Below, piece after piece: positions 1 to 9,250 of a stretch of 64,000 bases of DNA (positions within the stretch are counted from its first letter, which is position 1; each line of letters opens with the position of its first letter). The stretch is from Pseudomonadota bacterium (GTDB lineage: Bacteria; Pseudomonadota; Alphaproteobacteria; Rhizobiales; Xanthobacteraceae), in contig JAEYAW010000030.1 in assembly GCA_023404675.1 (NCBI GenBank), positions 1 through 64,000 of the forward strand, in the 5' to 3' direction. Position numbers and translations under genes: made by a program. Below the pieces are notes generated by a model, which worked only from the letters and a program-made list of their open reading frames with translations, was not told the DNA's origin and did not search any database.

Positions 1-156
1 CGCCGGTTCGTTCTTCTTGGCGGAAATGAAACGGATCGTGTCTTCGGAAAGACCCTTCGGGGCCTTCTCCGTCTCGATCAGCGTCTCAAACCCATAACGG
101 TATTGATCAACGTCGATCTGGCGAACCCGATCGACCGTCTCCTGTACAGCCGGCAT
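1..156 (-). CDS. sufB: SufB, Fe-S cluster assembly scaffold (5' end only)
   Basis: The reverse strand encodes the first 52 residues of a protein beginning MPAVQETVDRVRQIDVDQY and continuing through a GLSEDTIRFISAKKNEP segment, which is the conserved SufB amino terminus. SufB is the scaffold subunit of the cytosolic SufBCD complex, on which Fe-S clusters are built. The rest lies beyond the left edge, so cofactor residues cannot be checked. It follows a cysteine desulfurase on the same strand after 95 bases, the usual alphaproteobacterial suf order in which the desulfurase supplies persulfide sulfur. The start is the ATG at 154..156 (reverse). Confidence 0.93.
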   Translation of the reverse strand, partial: MPAVQETVDRVRQIDVDQYRYGFETLIETEKAPKGLSEDTIRFISAKKNEPA

Positions 157-240
157 TCCGTCCTCCGCTCACGGTTTCAAGGACCGCGGTGGATGTGTCT
201 GGTTTACCGTTCTAGTCGGTTCCGGATTGGAAATCACCCC

Positions 241-257
241 TTTAGAACGGTTCAAGC
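241..257 (-). promoter_or_regulatory. Possible Irr/iron-responsive box before sufB
   Basis: The plus strand reads TTTAGAACGGTTCAAGC. The left half matches the TTTAGAA half of the Irr-type inverted repeat I recall for Rhizobiales; the right half is degenerate. It overlaps the desulfurase stop codon about 90 bases upstream of sufB. A second inverted repeat (ACCGTTCTA at 206..214, TAGAACGGT at 243..251) covers the same spacer. suf operons are known iron-regulon members in this order, but binding here is inference. Confidence 0.3.
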
Positions 258-1415
258 ACTGTTTCTTGCGGTACCCTTACCTAATGCGCCCCGCAGCTTT
301 CTCCAAGCCTCGATTGCGAAATCAACGTCTTCCGCCGTCGTGTCCCAGCCAAGACTTGCGCGAATGGCTCCCCCGGCGAGTTCCGCCGGATAGCCCATGG
401 CCGTGACCACGTGGGAGGGCTGGACCTTGCCCGACGAGCATGCGGAACCGGAGGACACCGCCACACCCGCCAGATCGAAGGCGATCACCGCCATTTCGGC
501 CTTGTAGCCGGGGATTGCGAACAGGGTCGTATTGGGCAGCCGCGCCACCCCTTCCGAAAAGACAACAAGGTCGGGCGACACCCGTTTCAACCCTGCCTCG
601 AACCGATTGCGACGTTCCATCATCCCCGCCGCGATGTCAGGTCGCGCCGCCACAGCGGCCTCTATGGCCGCACCGAACCCGGCGATTCCGGCGACATTCT
701 CGGTTCCCGCGCGCCGGCCCCGCTCCTGTCCGCCGCCGCGCACCAGGGCCGGAAGCGCGGCGGCGCGCGGGCCGAGAACAAGCGCTCCCAATCCCTTCGG
801 GCCGCCGACCTTGTGGCTCGAAACCGTCGCAAGATCGACGTTCAATCCACTGATATTAAATTCAATTTTACCAATTCCTTGAACCGCATCGGCATGCAGC
901 AGCGCGCCGTGCTCACGCACGACATCAACAGCCTCGCGAATCGGTTGAAGCGCACCCGTCTCATTGTTCGCGACCATCACCGAGACCAGAGCCGGCGGCC
1001 CGTTCGCCAGACGAGCGGCAAGATCGTCCAGATCGACCCGACCTGCCGCATCCACTGCGATGCGCTCGATACGCTCAGGCGAGAACTGCCCTCCGGCAAG
1101 CACCGAGGGATGCTCGACCGCCGACACCAGCAGACGCTCCACCGGCCCGGCCGAGGCGCGCAGATGCGGTGAGAGCGCGAGCACATTGGCCTCCGTCCCC
1201 CCGGAGGTGAACACCACGCTGCGCGGCTCGCTGCCCACGGCAGCCGCCACCTGCGCCCGTGCCCGTTCCATGATGGCGCGCGCCGCCCGCCCCTCCTCGT
1301 GGATGGAGGACGGATTCCCTACGCTGTCCCACGCCTCCAGCATCGCCGCCCGGGCCTGCGGCCGCAGCGGCGTGGTGGCGTTCCAGTCCAGATAGACCCG
1401 TCGGGACACGCTCAT
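252..1415 (-). CDS. Cysteine desulfurase (NifS/IscS group), suf operon
   Basis: This 387-residue PLP enzyme removes sulfur from cysteine as a persulfide for Fe-S cluster assembly. The PLP lysine is K202 in SSHKVGGPKG, the ring-stacking histidine H102 is in SAVEHPSV, and the persulfide cysteine is C326 in SSGSACSSG. The long loop around that cysteine is typical of the NifS/IscS group rather than the short-loop SufS group. Length is normal and all key residues are present. It is the first visible gene of a reverse-strand operon running into sufB. A divergent hydrolase gene starts 188 bases upstream, so the promoter probably lies in 1416..1603. Confidence 0.95.
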   Translation of the reverse strand: MSVSRRVYLDWNATTPLRPQARAAMLEAWDSVGNPSSIHEEGRAARAIMERARAQVAAAVGSEPRSVVFTSGGTEANVLALSPHLRASAGPVERLLVSAVEHPSVLAGGQFSPERIERIAVDAAGRVDLDDLAARLANGPPALVSVMVANNETGALQPIREAVDVVREHGALLHADAVQGIGKIEFNISGLNVDLATVSSHKVGGPKGLGALVLGPRAAALPALVRGGGQERGRRAGTENVAGIAGFGAAIEAAVAARPDIAAGMMERRNRFEAGLKRVSPDLVVFSEGVARLPNTTLFAIPGYKAEMAVIAFDLAGVAVSSGSACSSGKVQPSHVVTAMGYPAELAGGAIRASLGWDTTAEDVDFAIEAWRKLRGALGKGTARNSA

Positions 1416-1603
1416 CAGACCTTCCGTTCAACCGGCCTTCCATGAGCCCAGACGGCCAGCCTGCGCAATATGCTTGCTTTTCGGCCTGCGCCCTGTGCTA
1501 GAACGCGCACCTCTCACCGCGCCGCCTGGCTTGACGGCGTCTGACCGACGGCCCGCCGCGCCAACAGGCCGCCAAGTGCCGGCCGATTGCGCAAGGACTG
1601 TAC

Positions 1604-2251
1604 ATGCCCGAAGTTATTTTCTCTGGCCCGGCTGGCCGCCTTGAAGGCCGCTATCACCCGGCCAAGCAGAAGAATGCCCCCATCGCCATGGTGCTGCACC
1701 CCCATCCGCAGTTCCACGGCACGATGAACCACCAGATCGTCTACCAAGTCTATTACGCCTTCGTCGCACGCGGCTTCTCGGTGCTGCGCTTCAATTTTCG
1801 CGGTGTCGGCCGCAGTCAGGGGTCGTTCGACCACGGCACAGGCGAACTGTCCGACGCCGCCTCCGCGCTCGACTGGGCACAGTCGATCAACCCCGAGGCG
1901 CGGGCCTGCTGGGTGGCAGGCTTCTCGTTCGGTGCCTGGATCGGCATGCAGCTTCTGATGCGCCGCCCTGAGGTCGAGGGCTTCATCTCGATCGCCCCGC
2001 CCGCCAATCTCTATGACTTCTCGTTCCTCGCGCCCTGTCCCTCGTCGGGACTGATCGTCCATGGCGACAAGGATCTGGTCGCCCCCGCCAAGGACATCAA
2101 CACGCTGGTCGAGAAGCTCAAGACCCAGAAGGGCATCGTGATCGACCAGCAGGTCATTCCCGGCGCCAACCACTTCTTCGAGAACAAGCTCGAACCGTTG
2201 ATGGAATCGGTCACCAGCTACCTCGACATGCGGCTTGCCAACGTCCGCTGA
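1604..2251 (+). CDS. Alpha/beta hydrolase, short cytoplasmic type
   Basis: This is a 215-residue alpha/beta-fold hydrolase with no signal peptide. The nucleophile elbow is GFSFGA with S108. Likely acid and base are D157 in HGDKDLV and H190 in GANHFF. The N-terminal LHPHPQFHGTMNH segment and FNFRGVGRSQG are characteristic of the YcjY/dienelactone-hydrolase-like family often found beside suf or other housekeeping genes in Rhizobiales. The substrate is unknown. It is divergent from the cysteine desulfurase and convergent with anmK, ending 12 bases from it, so it is probably monocistronic. Function beyond hydrolase is not supported. Confidence 0.88.
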   Translation: MPEVIFSGPAGRLEGRYHPAKQKNAPIAMVLHPHPQFHGTMNHQIVYQVYYAFVARGFSVLRFNFRGVGRSQGSFDHGTGELSDAASALDWAQSINPEARACWVAGFSFGAWIGMQLLMRRPEVEGFISIAPPANLYDFSFLAPCPSSGLIVHGDKDLVAPAKDINTLVEKLKTQKGIVIDQQVIPGANHFFENKLEPLMESVTSYLDMRLANVR

Positions 2252-2263
2252 GCTGCGGCCAGC

Positions 2264-3364
2264 TTACGGGCGGGCCAGAACCCCGCCCGGCATCGGTTCC
2301 GGCACCCCCGTGGTCGCCGGATAGCTGAGCGGCAGCCCCCTGAGGGCGCGCACCGCCAGAAACGCGAAGGCCTGCGCTTCCACCGCGTCCGACGACCAGC
2401 CGAGCACCTCTGCCGTTTCCACCTTTGCCGGCGCGAGCCGTTCCGACAGCATCCGCATCATGGTCGGATTGTGGCTGCCGCCGCCGCTCACGATCCACCT
2501 CATCGGGTGCCCCGGCAGCAGCGGCCGCACCGCAGCAATCGCCGCCGCGGTCAGCGCGGTCAGCGTCGCCGCGCCGTCGGCCGGGGCTTTCACCCCGAGA
2601 TCGAGCGTCGCGAAGGTATTGCGATCCAGCGATTTTGGCGCAGACTGCGCGAAGAATGGATGCGTCAGTGATTCCGTTACCCACGCTTCGTCGACGCGCC
2701 CCTGCGCCGCAAGCGATCCTTTCGCATCAAATGCTGCGCCCATGTTGCGCAGCATAAAATCGTCGAGCAGTGCATTGCCGGGGCCGGTATCGCAGGCGAT
2801 CAGCGTGGTCTCGCCGTCGATATAGGTGATGTTGGACACGCCCCCGATATTGACCAGCACCACTGGCCCGTCGTGCGTCAGGGTCCGCGCCAGCGCGCGG
2901 TGGTAGACCGGCACCAGCGGCGCCCCCTGCCCGCCTGCTGCGACATCCGCCGCGCGAAAATCGTGCATGACCGGAATCCCGAGAGCCCGCGCCAGCGCCG
3001 CTCCGTCGCCGATCTGCACCGTCAGCCGCCGCTCGGGCCGGTGCAGCACCGTCTGGCCGTGAAACCCGACGACCGCGATCCTGTCGCGCGCGAGGCCGTG
3101 CCGGGCCAGAAAATCCTCCACCGCTCCGGCGTGGGCCTCGGTGACGATACGCTCCGCCTCGCCAAGCACGCCCGGTCGATCAGTGCGCTCCGTCAGGTTC
3201 ACGGCCTCGGCGAGCGCCGCCCGCAAAACCGCGCGTTCCGCGTCGCGATAGGGCCGATAGCCTGTGGGGCCGAACGCGCCGATGCGTTCCCCGTCGGTCT
3301 CGATCAGCGCCACGTCCACGCCATCGAGCGAGGTGCCGCTCATCAGTCCGATCGCCGTCTGCAT
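2264..3364 (-). CDS. anmK: Anhydro-N-acetylmuramic acid kinase
   Basis: AnmK phosphorylates and opens 1,6-anhydro-N-acetylmuramic acid released by lytic transglycosylases, returning wall sugar to amino-sugar metabolism. The 366-residue protein starts with the diagnostic GLMSGTSLDGVDVALIETDG (residues 6-25) and later carries GFHGQTVLHRP, LVNIGGVSNITYI, CDTGPGNALLDD and VSGGGSHNP, all family signatures of the ASKHA-fold sugar kinase. Length is normal. It is divergent from tyrS, as in many alphaproteobacteria. A lytic transglycosylase, an amidase and PBP1A elsewhere in the window complete the wall turnover theme, but they are not in the same transcript. Confidence 0.95.
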   Translation of the reverse strand: MQTAIGLMSGTSLDGVDVALIETDGERIGAFGPTGYRPYRDAERAVLRAALAEAVNLTERTDRPGVLGEAERIVTEAHAGAVEDFLARHGLARDRIAVVGFHGQTVLHRPERRLTVQIGDGAALARALGIPVMHDFRAADVAAGGQGAPLVPVYHRALARTLTHDGPVVLVNIGGVSNITYIDGETTLIACDTGPGNALLDDFMLRNMGAAFDAKGSLAAQGRVDEAWVTESLTHPFFAQSAPKSLDRNTFATLDLGVKAPADGAATLTALTAAAIAAVRPLLPGHPMRWIVSGGGSHNPTMMRMLSERLAPAKVETAEVLGWSSDAVEAQAFAFLAVRALRGLPLSYPATTGVPEPMPGGVLARP

Positions 3365-3486
3365 GCATCCATCCCCGTGACCGGAAACTTGTGCGGAACG
3401 CCGGCATCTTATAAGCCAGCGGACCTCAAGGCTCGGACGCGCACGATGCGGACCGACCCGTTAGCATCCCGTCAAAACCCGGCGCC

Positions 3487-4743
3487 ATGACAACGTTCAA
3501 GTCCGATTTTCTCAACGTGCTCCAGCAGCGCGGACTGATCCACCAGATCTCCGATCCGGAAGGCCTCGACGCGGCCTGCATGAAGGGACCGATCACGGCC
3601 TATGTCGGCTATGACGCAACGGCAACCAGCCTGCACATCGGCAACCTGATCTCCGTCACCATGCTGGACTGGATGCAGCGCACCGGGCATCGGCCGATCA
3701 CGCTGATGGGCGGCGGAACCTCGATGGTCGGCGACCCCTCGTTCCGTGACGACCAGCGCCAGTTGCTGACGGTGGAGCAGATCGCAACCAACATCGAGGG
3801 CATCAAGAAGATCTTCGGCAAGATCCTGCGCTACGGCGACGGGCCGACCGACGCCCTGATGATCAACAACGCCGACTGGCTGCTGAAGCTCAACTATGTC
3901 GAATTCCTGCGCGACGTGGGACGGCACTTCTCGGTGAACCGCATGCTGTCGTTCGACAGCGTGAAGCTGCGGCTCGACCGCGAGCAGTCGCTGTCGTTCC
4001 TCGAATTCAACTACATGATCATGCAGGGCTACGACTTCACCGAACTGAACCGCAGGTATGGCTGCATCCTGCAGATGGGCGGCTCCGATCAGTGGGGCAA
4101 CATCATCAACGGCGTCGATCTCAGCCACCGCATGGGCGGCCCGCAGCTCTATGCGCTCACCACGCCGCTATTGACGACAGCGTCCGGCGCCAAGATGGGC
4201 AAGACCGCCAAGGGCGCGGTGTGGCTCAACGGCGACCTCTTCAGCCCGTATGAGTTCTGGCAGTATTTCCGCAACACCGAGGACGCCGACGTCGGCCGCT
4301 TCCTGAAGATCTTCACGCGCCTGCCGCTCGACGAGATCACGCGTCTCGACGCGCTCGGCGGCGCGGAGATCAACGAGGCCAAGAAGGTGCTCGCCACCGA
4401 GGCGACCGCGATCATCCACGGCCGCGAAGCCGCCGAGACCGCCGCCGAGACCGCACGCCGCACCTTCGAGGAAGGCGTGATCGACCAGGACCTGCCGACC
4501 GTCACCATTCCGGCGGCAACGCTCGCCGGGGGTCTCGGCGTGCTGTCGGCCTTTGCCGAATACGCCAAGCTGGTCGCCTCCAACGGCGAGGCGCGGCGGC
4601 AGATCAAGAGTGGCGGCCTGCGCGTCAACGACGCGCCCGTTACCGACGACAAGATGGTGCTGACCGAGGCAAACCTCTCCGGCGAGGGCGTCGTGAAACT
4701 CTCGCTCGGCAAGAAGAAGCACGTGCTGCTCAAACCGGAATAA
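3487..4743 (+). CDS. tyrS: Tyrosyl-tRNA synthetase
   Basis: This class I aminoacyl-tRNA synthetase charges tRNA-Tyr. The ATP-binding HIGH motif appears as HIGN at residues 50-53 and the KMSKS loop as KMGKT at 236-240. The tyrosine pocket motif GGSDQWGN is at 198-205. The C-terminal 70 residues (from AEYAKLVASNGEARRQIKSGG) form an S4-like RNA-binding domain. The 418-residue length is standard for the bacterial TyrRS form. The gene is transcribed away from anmK and converges on the AsmA-like gene. Confidence 0.97.
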   Translation: MTTFKSDFLNVLQQRGLIHQISDPEGLDAACMKGPITAYVGYDATATSLHIGNLISVTMLDWMQRTGHRPITLMGGGTSMVGDPSFRDDQRQLLTVEQIATNIEGIKKIFGKILRYGDGPTDALMINNADWLLKLNYVEFLRDVGRHFSVNRMLSFDSVKLRLDREQSLSFLEFNYMIMQGYDFTELNRRYGCILQMGGSDQWGNIINGVDLSHRMGGPQLYALTTPLLTTASGAKMGKTAKGAVWLNGDLFSPYEFWQYFRNTEDADVGRFLKIFTRLPLDEITRLDALGGAEINEAKKVLATEATAIIHGREAAETAAETARRTFEEGVIDQDLPTVTIPAATLAGGLGVLSAFAEYAKLVASNGEARRQIKSGGLRVNDAPVTDDKMVLTEANLSGEGVVKLSLGKKKHVLLKPE

Positions 4744-4752
4744 CGGCCGTCC

Positions 4753-4772
4753 CCGCGCCGTCGTGGGCGCGG
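4753..4772. terminator. GC hairpin between convergent tyrS and AsmA-like gene
   Basis: CCGCGCC and GGCGCGG form a perfect 7-bp stem around a 6-base loop in the 35-base gap between convergent genes. There is no T-tract on either strand, so it is only a possible terminator. Confidence 0.35.
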
Positions 4773-4778
4773 CGGAAA

Positions 4779-7700
4779 CTAGTTGTTCGGCGCGGCCGGA
4801 AACTCCGTCGCGGAGTTCTGCCGCCCGGTATTGAACTCGAAGATTTTCCGGAGCACGCCCGGCGCCATCGCCGAAATCGGATTGACGCGCATGTCCGGCC
4901 GCGAGGGAGTACCGACCACCTCGTAGGTCACGCCGATCAGCCCCTCGTTGCTGCCGCCGCCGAGGAACAGGCCGACGATGGGAATCTGGCCGAACATGTT
5001 GTTGAGTCCGTAAAGCGGAACGAAGGTGCCGCTCATGCGCACCTGATTGGAATTGTAGTCGATGCTGCCCTCGATCGTCGCGCCGATCGCCGGCCCCTTC
5101 ACGACGCCTTCCCGCACCTTGAGAATGCCGGCCTGCCGCGCGAACTCCACACGCATGCGGGTGAACTGCACGCCCGAGCGCGAACCGGGCGGTCCATTGG
5201 CAACGACTTCGCTCAGCGCGTTCTCGCCGCGCACGGTGAAATCGCGAATGTTAAGCAGACCTTCCTTGGCCGAGCTATCCGTGGCCGGCGGGTCCATCGC
5301 GAGTTGAAGCTGCCCGCCATACATCTTCGAGTAAGTGTCGGTGAAGCGGAAGAATGCGCCGGCATCGTTGGTCTCGACCATGATGACCTCCCGGCCCTGA
5401 CCGCGGCCGCGCAGATCGCTGGTGACCGGCGTGTCGCGTCCGAGCTTTCCGCTCATCTGCAAGCTGCGGATCGTGCCGTTGCGGCGGGTCATCTTCGCAT
5501 CGAACGCGCGCAACGCCTCGCCGTTGAACCCGGCCACCGCACCGAGTTTCAGATCGAGATCGAAATCCAGCGCCTTGGATCTCGACCTCGTCTCGGGCTC
5601 CTTGCCCGACATCGCATATTTGATGAAGCTGCGGCCATCGAACACGTCGCCCCGCACGACGATCTTGTACGAACCGTCCGGCGCACGCTCGGCCTTCAGA
5701 TTCGCCTTGTCGCCTTCCGACGGCGAATAAACGGGGAAAGCCGCGTTGATGACATCCCCATCCTGATCGACCTCGACCACTCCCTTGATGGTCGCGCCGC
5801 TTCCCTCGATCACGAGATCCTCGATACGGGTCGATTGCGGCTTCTGGACCACGTTGAACGTGACCTTGGCCCCGCGTCCGTTCATCTTCACCCAGCCGGG
5901 CAGAATGTTGTCGATCCGGACCGGCGTCAGATCGGCTTCGACACCGATCCGGCTCTCGCGATCACCGCTGCCCGCGATCTTGCCCGTCAGCTTGAATGGA
6001 ATCGGTCCCGACACCTGCGGTCCGAGATCCGCGCCCAGACGCGCGCGGCTGGCGTCATCGAGCGTCGCCTGCAGGCGGATGTCGGCATCGCCATCGCCGC
6101 TCACCTTGCGGTAGTCGATGGTCGCCGGCTGACCTGCGATCTTCACATCGCCCTTGACCTGAATGCCCTGATTGCTGGCGACGACCTTGATGCCGTTGGC
6201 CTCGACCTTCTGGTTCATCACCAGCTTGTCGGCGGAGAATCCGCCAAGATCGACCGCGATCGAATAGGTCGTGTCGGCGGCGGTCAGTTCGCCTTTGATC
6301 GGCAGCCCGAGCGTGACCAGCGCGGACACCGTCCCCTTGCTGGTGTTCGGATCGATCGGGGCCGAAAAGTCCTTGAGGCGGTCCGATGAAAGAATCTCCG
6401 CCGCGGCCGGAACGGGGCCGTCCACGCGGAAGCGAATCTTCGCCGGCATCGGCTTGGGCGCCATGTCCGGTATCTCGAACTGCGCGTCAGACACCGCAAG
6501 CCTTCGCCCCGCCGGCGTGTCCACGACGCCCTGCCCGATGTTCACCATCGCCGTGCGGCCGGTCACCCTGGCGCGGAAGTCCGCGTCGCGGATAGACGGC
6601 ATCTCGTCCATCGGATGCAGCGACACGCCGCTCGCCACGATGTTGATGGACATCCCGTCTTCCGGAATCGGCGGCCCGCGCGGGCTGAGATTGGCGACCG
6701 GCGCATTCAGACCGAGATCGATCCGCTGGATATTTCCCCGCTCGATCCTCTGCACCACCCACGCGCGCAAATCCGGCACGATCAGGACCGGCCACATCTG
6801 CTTGAGCGCCGTCGCGGTCATCGGCGTCCCGGCAAGGGCCAGTTTCAGGCGCGGCTCGTCCGCATATTCGATCACCGCGTTGCCGGCCACACCGACCTGG
6901 CCGTTGCTCACGTCGGCCTGCGTGATCATGATCCGGCGTCCCATGATGTCGAGGCGGGCCTTCACATCGATCCGATTGAAGATCAGCGGCTCAGCTTTGT
7001 CCTGGGCCGCCAGAACCACGGTGCCGCCGCTGAGACCAAGCTGCCAGTCCTGAACATTGCCGTTCGGGGGCTCAAGATGAGCCAGCAATGTAATGCGATT
7101 GTCTCCCGAGACGATCTTGAACGGCGCGACCAGCACCCTGCGGCCGGCATCCCACTCAACGTTCATTTCCGCCCCATCGATATGCATGGGGTAGTTGGGC
7201 GCATCGCTGTCGATGATATCGCCCTTCTCCATCACCAGACGGCCCTGCAGGAAGGTCGGCAGCCCGTCGCGGCCGATTTCCCCGCGCAACTCGCCGGTGA
7301 CCGGCAGGTCGGCGTTGAAGGTCATGTTGCGCGTGCGCAGGGCCAGCAGCACGGTACGGGTGGACAACCTGTCGGCCTTCATCTCGACGGATCGCACGCC
7401 GTCCTTCTGCGGGCCAACTGTCACCCCCAGCGACCACGGCCGGCCCCCCGCCTCGCCGATGCGCAGGGCAACGCCCCCGCTGCTCGGGCGACGCAGACTG
7501 AGCGTGATGTGATCCAGATTCCAGCGGTTGCCACGCTGCTGGTCGTCCACAGAGAGACTGCCGTTGCGCAGACCGATCTCGTCGAGGTTCTGGCCGTCCA
7601 GCCCGGACAGGCTGAGACTGTCGAGCCATTCGAGGCCAACAAGAAGCGTGTCCAGCCCCCCGCTGGCGGAATCGGCCGGCACGGCAGCAGGGGCGGCCGT

Positions 7701-8441
7701 CCCGGCTGCCGGAACAGTCGTTCCCGGCGCGACGGCCCCGCCCGGCGGACGCCGCGAGGAGGCGGTGCCGGTGGCCAGAGGCTTGGCGGTATCGCCCGCC
7801 GACACGATGACCCGGCCATCCGGCGTCACCTGAATGGACAGCTTGGCGTCAACCAGATTGAGACTTTGGGCCCGCAGCCGCCCGGTCAGCATCGCGACCG
7901 GCGACAGCTTCACCTCCGCCTTTGGCGCGACGGCGACGATGGCGTGGTCGCGATCCCTCACCACGATATCCGTGATCCTGACCGCGATCCTGATGCGGCC
8001 GGTCCGCTCGATCTGGGTGCCGCCGATCTCGACCGAGTTGTCGTGCCCGAGATTGCCCTGAATGGCGGAGACCAGCCAGGGCGTCGCCATGTCCAGATTG
8101 ATGGGCCCCTGTCCGAGGCGCCACCACATCGCGCCGAGGCCGACAATCAGGATCAGGAAAACACCGCCCAGCCCGATGGCCGCCCATCGGCCGGATTTCG
8201 CCGCAGATCGCAGACCTGCGCGATCGCGCAGCCGGGCCGCCGGGCCCGATAGCAGGCGGCGTGCATCGTTGCCTGCAGCCTCGTCGTCGTCCCATGCCGC
8301 AGCGTGATAACCGTCCGGGGCCGAGGCTCCGCTGCGCGATTGTTGGTGATCGCCGCGTGAGCGCGAATCGAGAGGCGCCCGTGTACCGGAGCGTCCCGCG
8401 TTCAGAGCATCTGTCCTGAGCGGGCGCTCGCCTGGCCCCAT
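4779..8441 (-). CDS. AsmA/YhdP-like (DUF3971) giant envelope protein
   Basis: This 1220-residue protein has a cytoplasmic N-terminal tail of about 85 residues, rich in Arg, Ser and Asp. One transmembrane helix follows (about 87-108, AAIGLGGVFLILIVGLGAMW), and then more than 1100 residues of periplasmic beta-rich sequence. The AsmA-like C-terminal region (LAMDPPATDSSAKEGLLNIR, GVVKGPAIGATIEGSIDY, YGLNNMFGQIPIVGLFLGG) matches the YhdP/TamB-like bridge proteins implicated in phospholipid transport to the outer membrane. That transport role is known for family members and only inferred here. A Pro/Ala/Thr linker lies near residues 230-260. The gene is convergent with tyrS and divergent from bcp. 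Confidence 0.85.
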   Translation of the reverse strand: MGPGERPLRTDALNAGRSGTRAPLDSRSRGDHQQSRSGASAPDGYHAAAWDDDEAAGNDARRLLSGPAARLRDRAGLRSAAKSGRWAAIGLGGVFLILIVGLGAMWWRLGQGPINLDMATPWLVSAIQGNLGHDNSVEIGGTQIERTGRIRIAVRITDIVVRDRDHAIVAVAPKAEVKLSPVAMLTGRLRAQSLNLVDAKLSIQVTPDGRVIVSAGDTAKPLATGTASSRRPPGGAVAPGTTVPAAGTAAPAAVPADSASGGLDTLLVGLEWLDSLSLSGLDGQNLDEIGLRNGSLSVDDQQRGNRWNLDHITLSLRRPSSGGVALRIGEAGGRPWSLGVTVGPQKDGVRSVEMKADRLSTRTVLLALRTRNMTFNADLPVTGELRGEIGRDGLPTFLQGRLVMEKGDIIDSDAPNYPMHIDGAEMNVEWDAGRRVLVAPFKIVSGDNRITLLAHLEPPNGNVQDWQLGLSGGTVVLAAQDKAEPLIFNRIDVKARLDIMGRRIMITQADVSNGQVGVAGNAVIEYADEPRLKLALAGTPMTATALKQMWPVLIVPDLRAWVVQRIERGNIQRIDLGLNAPVANLSPRGPPIPEDGMSINIVASGVSLHPMDEMPSIRDADFRARVTGRTAMVNIGQGVVDTPAGRRLAVSDAQFEIPDMAPKPMPAKIRFRVDGPVPAAAEILSSDRLKDFSAPIDPNTSKGTVSALVTLGLPIKGELTAADTTYSIAVDLGGFSADKLVMNQKVEANGIKVVASNQGIQVKGDVKIAGQPATIDYRKVSGDGDADIRLQATLDDASRARLGADLGPQVSGPIPFKLTGKIAGSGDRESRIGVEADLTPVRIDNILPGWVKMNGRGAKVTFNVVQKPQSTRIEDLVIEGSGATIKGVVEVDQDGDVINAAFPVYSPSEGDKANLKAERAPDGSYKIVVRGDVFDGRSFIKYAMSGKEPETRSRSKALDFDLDLKLGAVAGFNGEALRAFDAKMTRRNGTIRSLQMSGKLGRDTPVTSDLRGRGQGREVIMVETNDAGAFFRFTDTYSKMYGGQLQLAMDPPATDSSAKEGLLNIRDFTVRGENALSEVVANGPPGSRSGVQFTRMRVEFARQAGILKVREGVVKGPAIGATIEGSIDYNSNQVRMSGTFVPLYGLNNMFGQIPIVGLFLGGGSNEGLIGVTYEVVGTPSRPDMRVNPISAMAPGVLRKIFEFNTGRQNSATEFPAAPNN

Positions 8442-8606
8442 CGCAACCTAATCCCTCACGAAACCCACGCCGCCATGGTGCGGCGAATCCATCGCGCCAC
8501 GATCACGCAAGGCGGTATAGCACAGCATCGCCAAACGCCCCTGGTGGCTGAACAAGGCCAGACACTATAGCCTTATGACCGTGCGAAAACGACGAAAGGA
8601 AGGCGC

Positions 8607-9158
8607 ATGTCCAAGGAATCACGTGAGAAATCATCGAAGATATCTTCCGCAGGCGCTGCCCGGCAGGCGCCCTCAAAGTCAAGGGCCACGGCAGAAAAGC
8701 CGGTGGCCGCCCCCGACTTCACCCTGACGCGCGACGACGGGACCACCGTTTCGCTCAGCGATTTCGCCGGCCAATGGCTCGTGCTCTATTTCTATCCACG
8801 TGCCGACACGCCCGGCTGCACGCTCGAAGCACATGATTTCACCCGGCTCGCCCCTTCCTTTGCGAAGCTCGGCGCGGCGGTGCTCGGGGTCTCGGCCGAT
8901 CCTCCGAAGAAGCTGGCGAACTTCCGCACCAAGCACGGCCTGAAAGTCCAACTCGCCTCCGACGAGACTCACGCGATGCTCGATGCGTTCGGCGCATGGG
9001 GCGAAAAGTCCATGTACGGCAAGACGTTCCTCGGCGTCGTTCGATCCACGGTCCTGATCGATCCGAAAGGACGCATTCGCCGCAAGTGGCCGAACGTCAA
9101 GGTGACCGGGCACGCCGAAGAGGTTCTCGCCGCGCTGAAATCCGCGCAATCGGAATAA
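8607..9158 (+). CDS. bcp: Peroxiredoxin, Bcp/PrxQ family, one-cysteine form
   Basis: Thiol peroxidase that reduces hydrogen and organic peroxides in the cytoplasm. The thioredoxin-fold core starts near residue 34 after a Lys/Ser/Ala-rich extension. The peroxidatic cysteine lies in PRADTPGCTLEAHDF. In many Bcp proteins a resolving cysteine follows five residues later (EACDF); here that position is His, and the protein has no other cysteine. It should therefore depend on an external thiol, a recognised 1-Cys subtype. Length is 183 residues. An SD-like GAAAGGAAGG precedes the ATG. The M23 peptidase gene starts about 90 bases downstream. Confidence 0.93.
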   Translation: MSKESREKSSKISSAGAARQAPSKSRATAEKPVAAPDFTLTRDDGTTVSLSDFAGQWLVLYFYPRADTPGCTLEAHDFTRLAPSFAKLGAAVLGVSADPPKKLANFRTKHGLKVQLASDETHAMLDAFGAWGEKSMYGKTFLGVVRSTVLIDPKGRIRRKWPNVKVTGHAEEVLAALKSAQSE

Positions 9159-9250
9159 TGTCGTTCGCCAAAAATTAACCATGAGCCCCTCAAATCGCCG
9201 GCATGTATCGCGCCGGCGGGACCAGTCGACCGGCGCCGTGTGGAGTGCCG

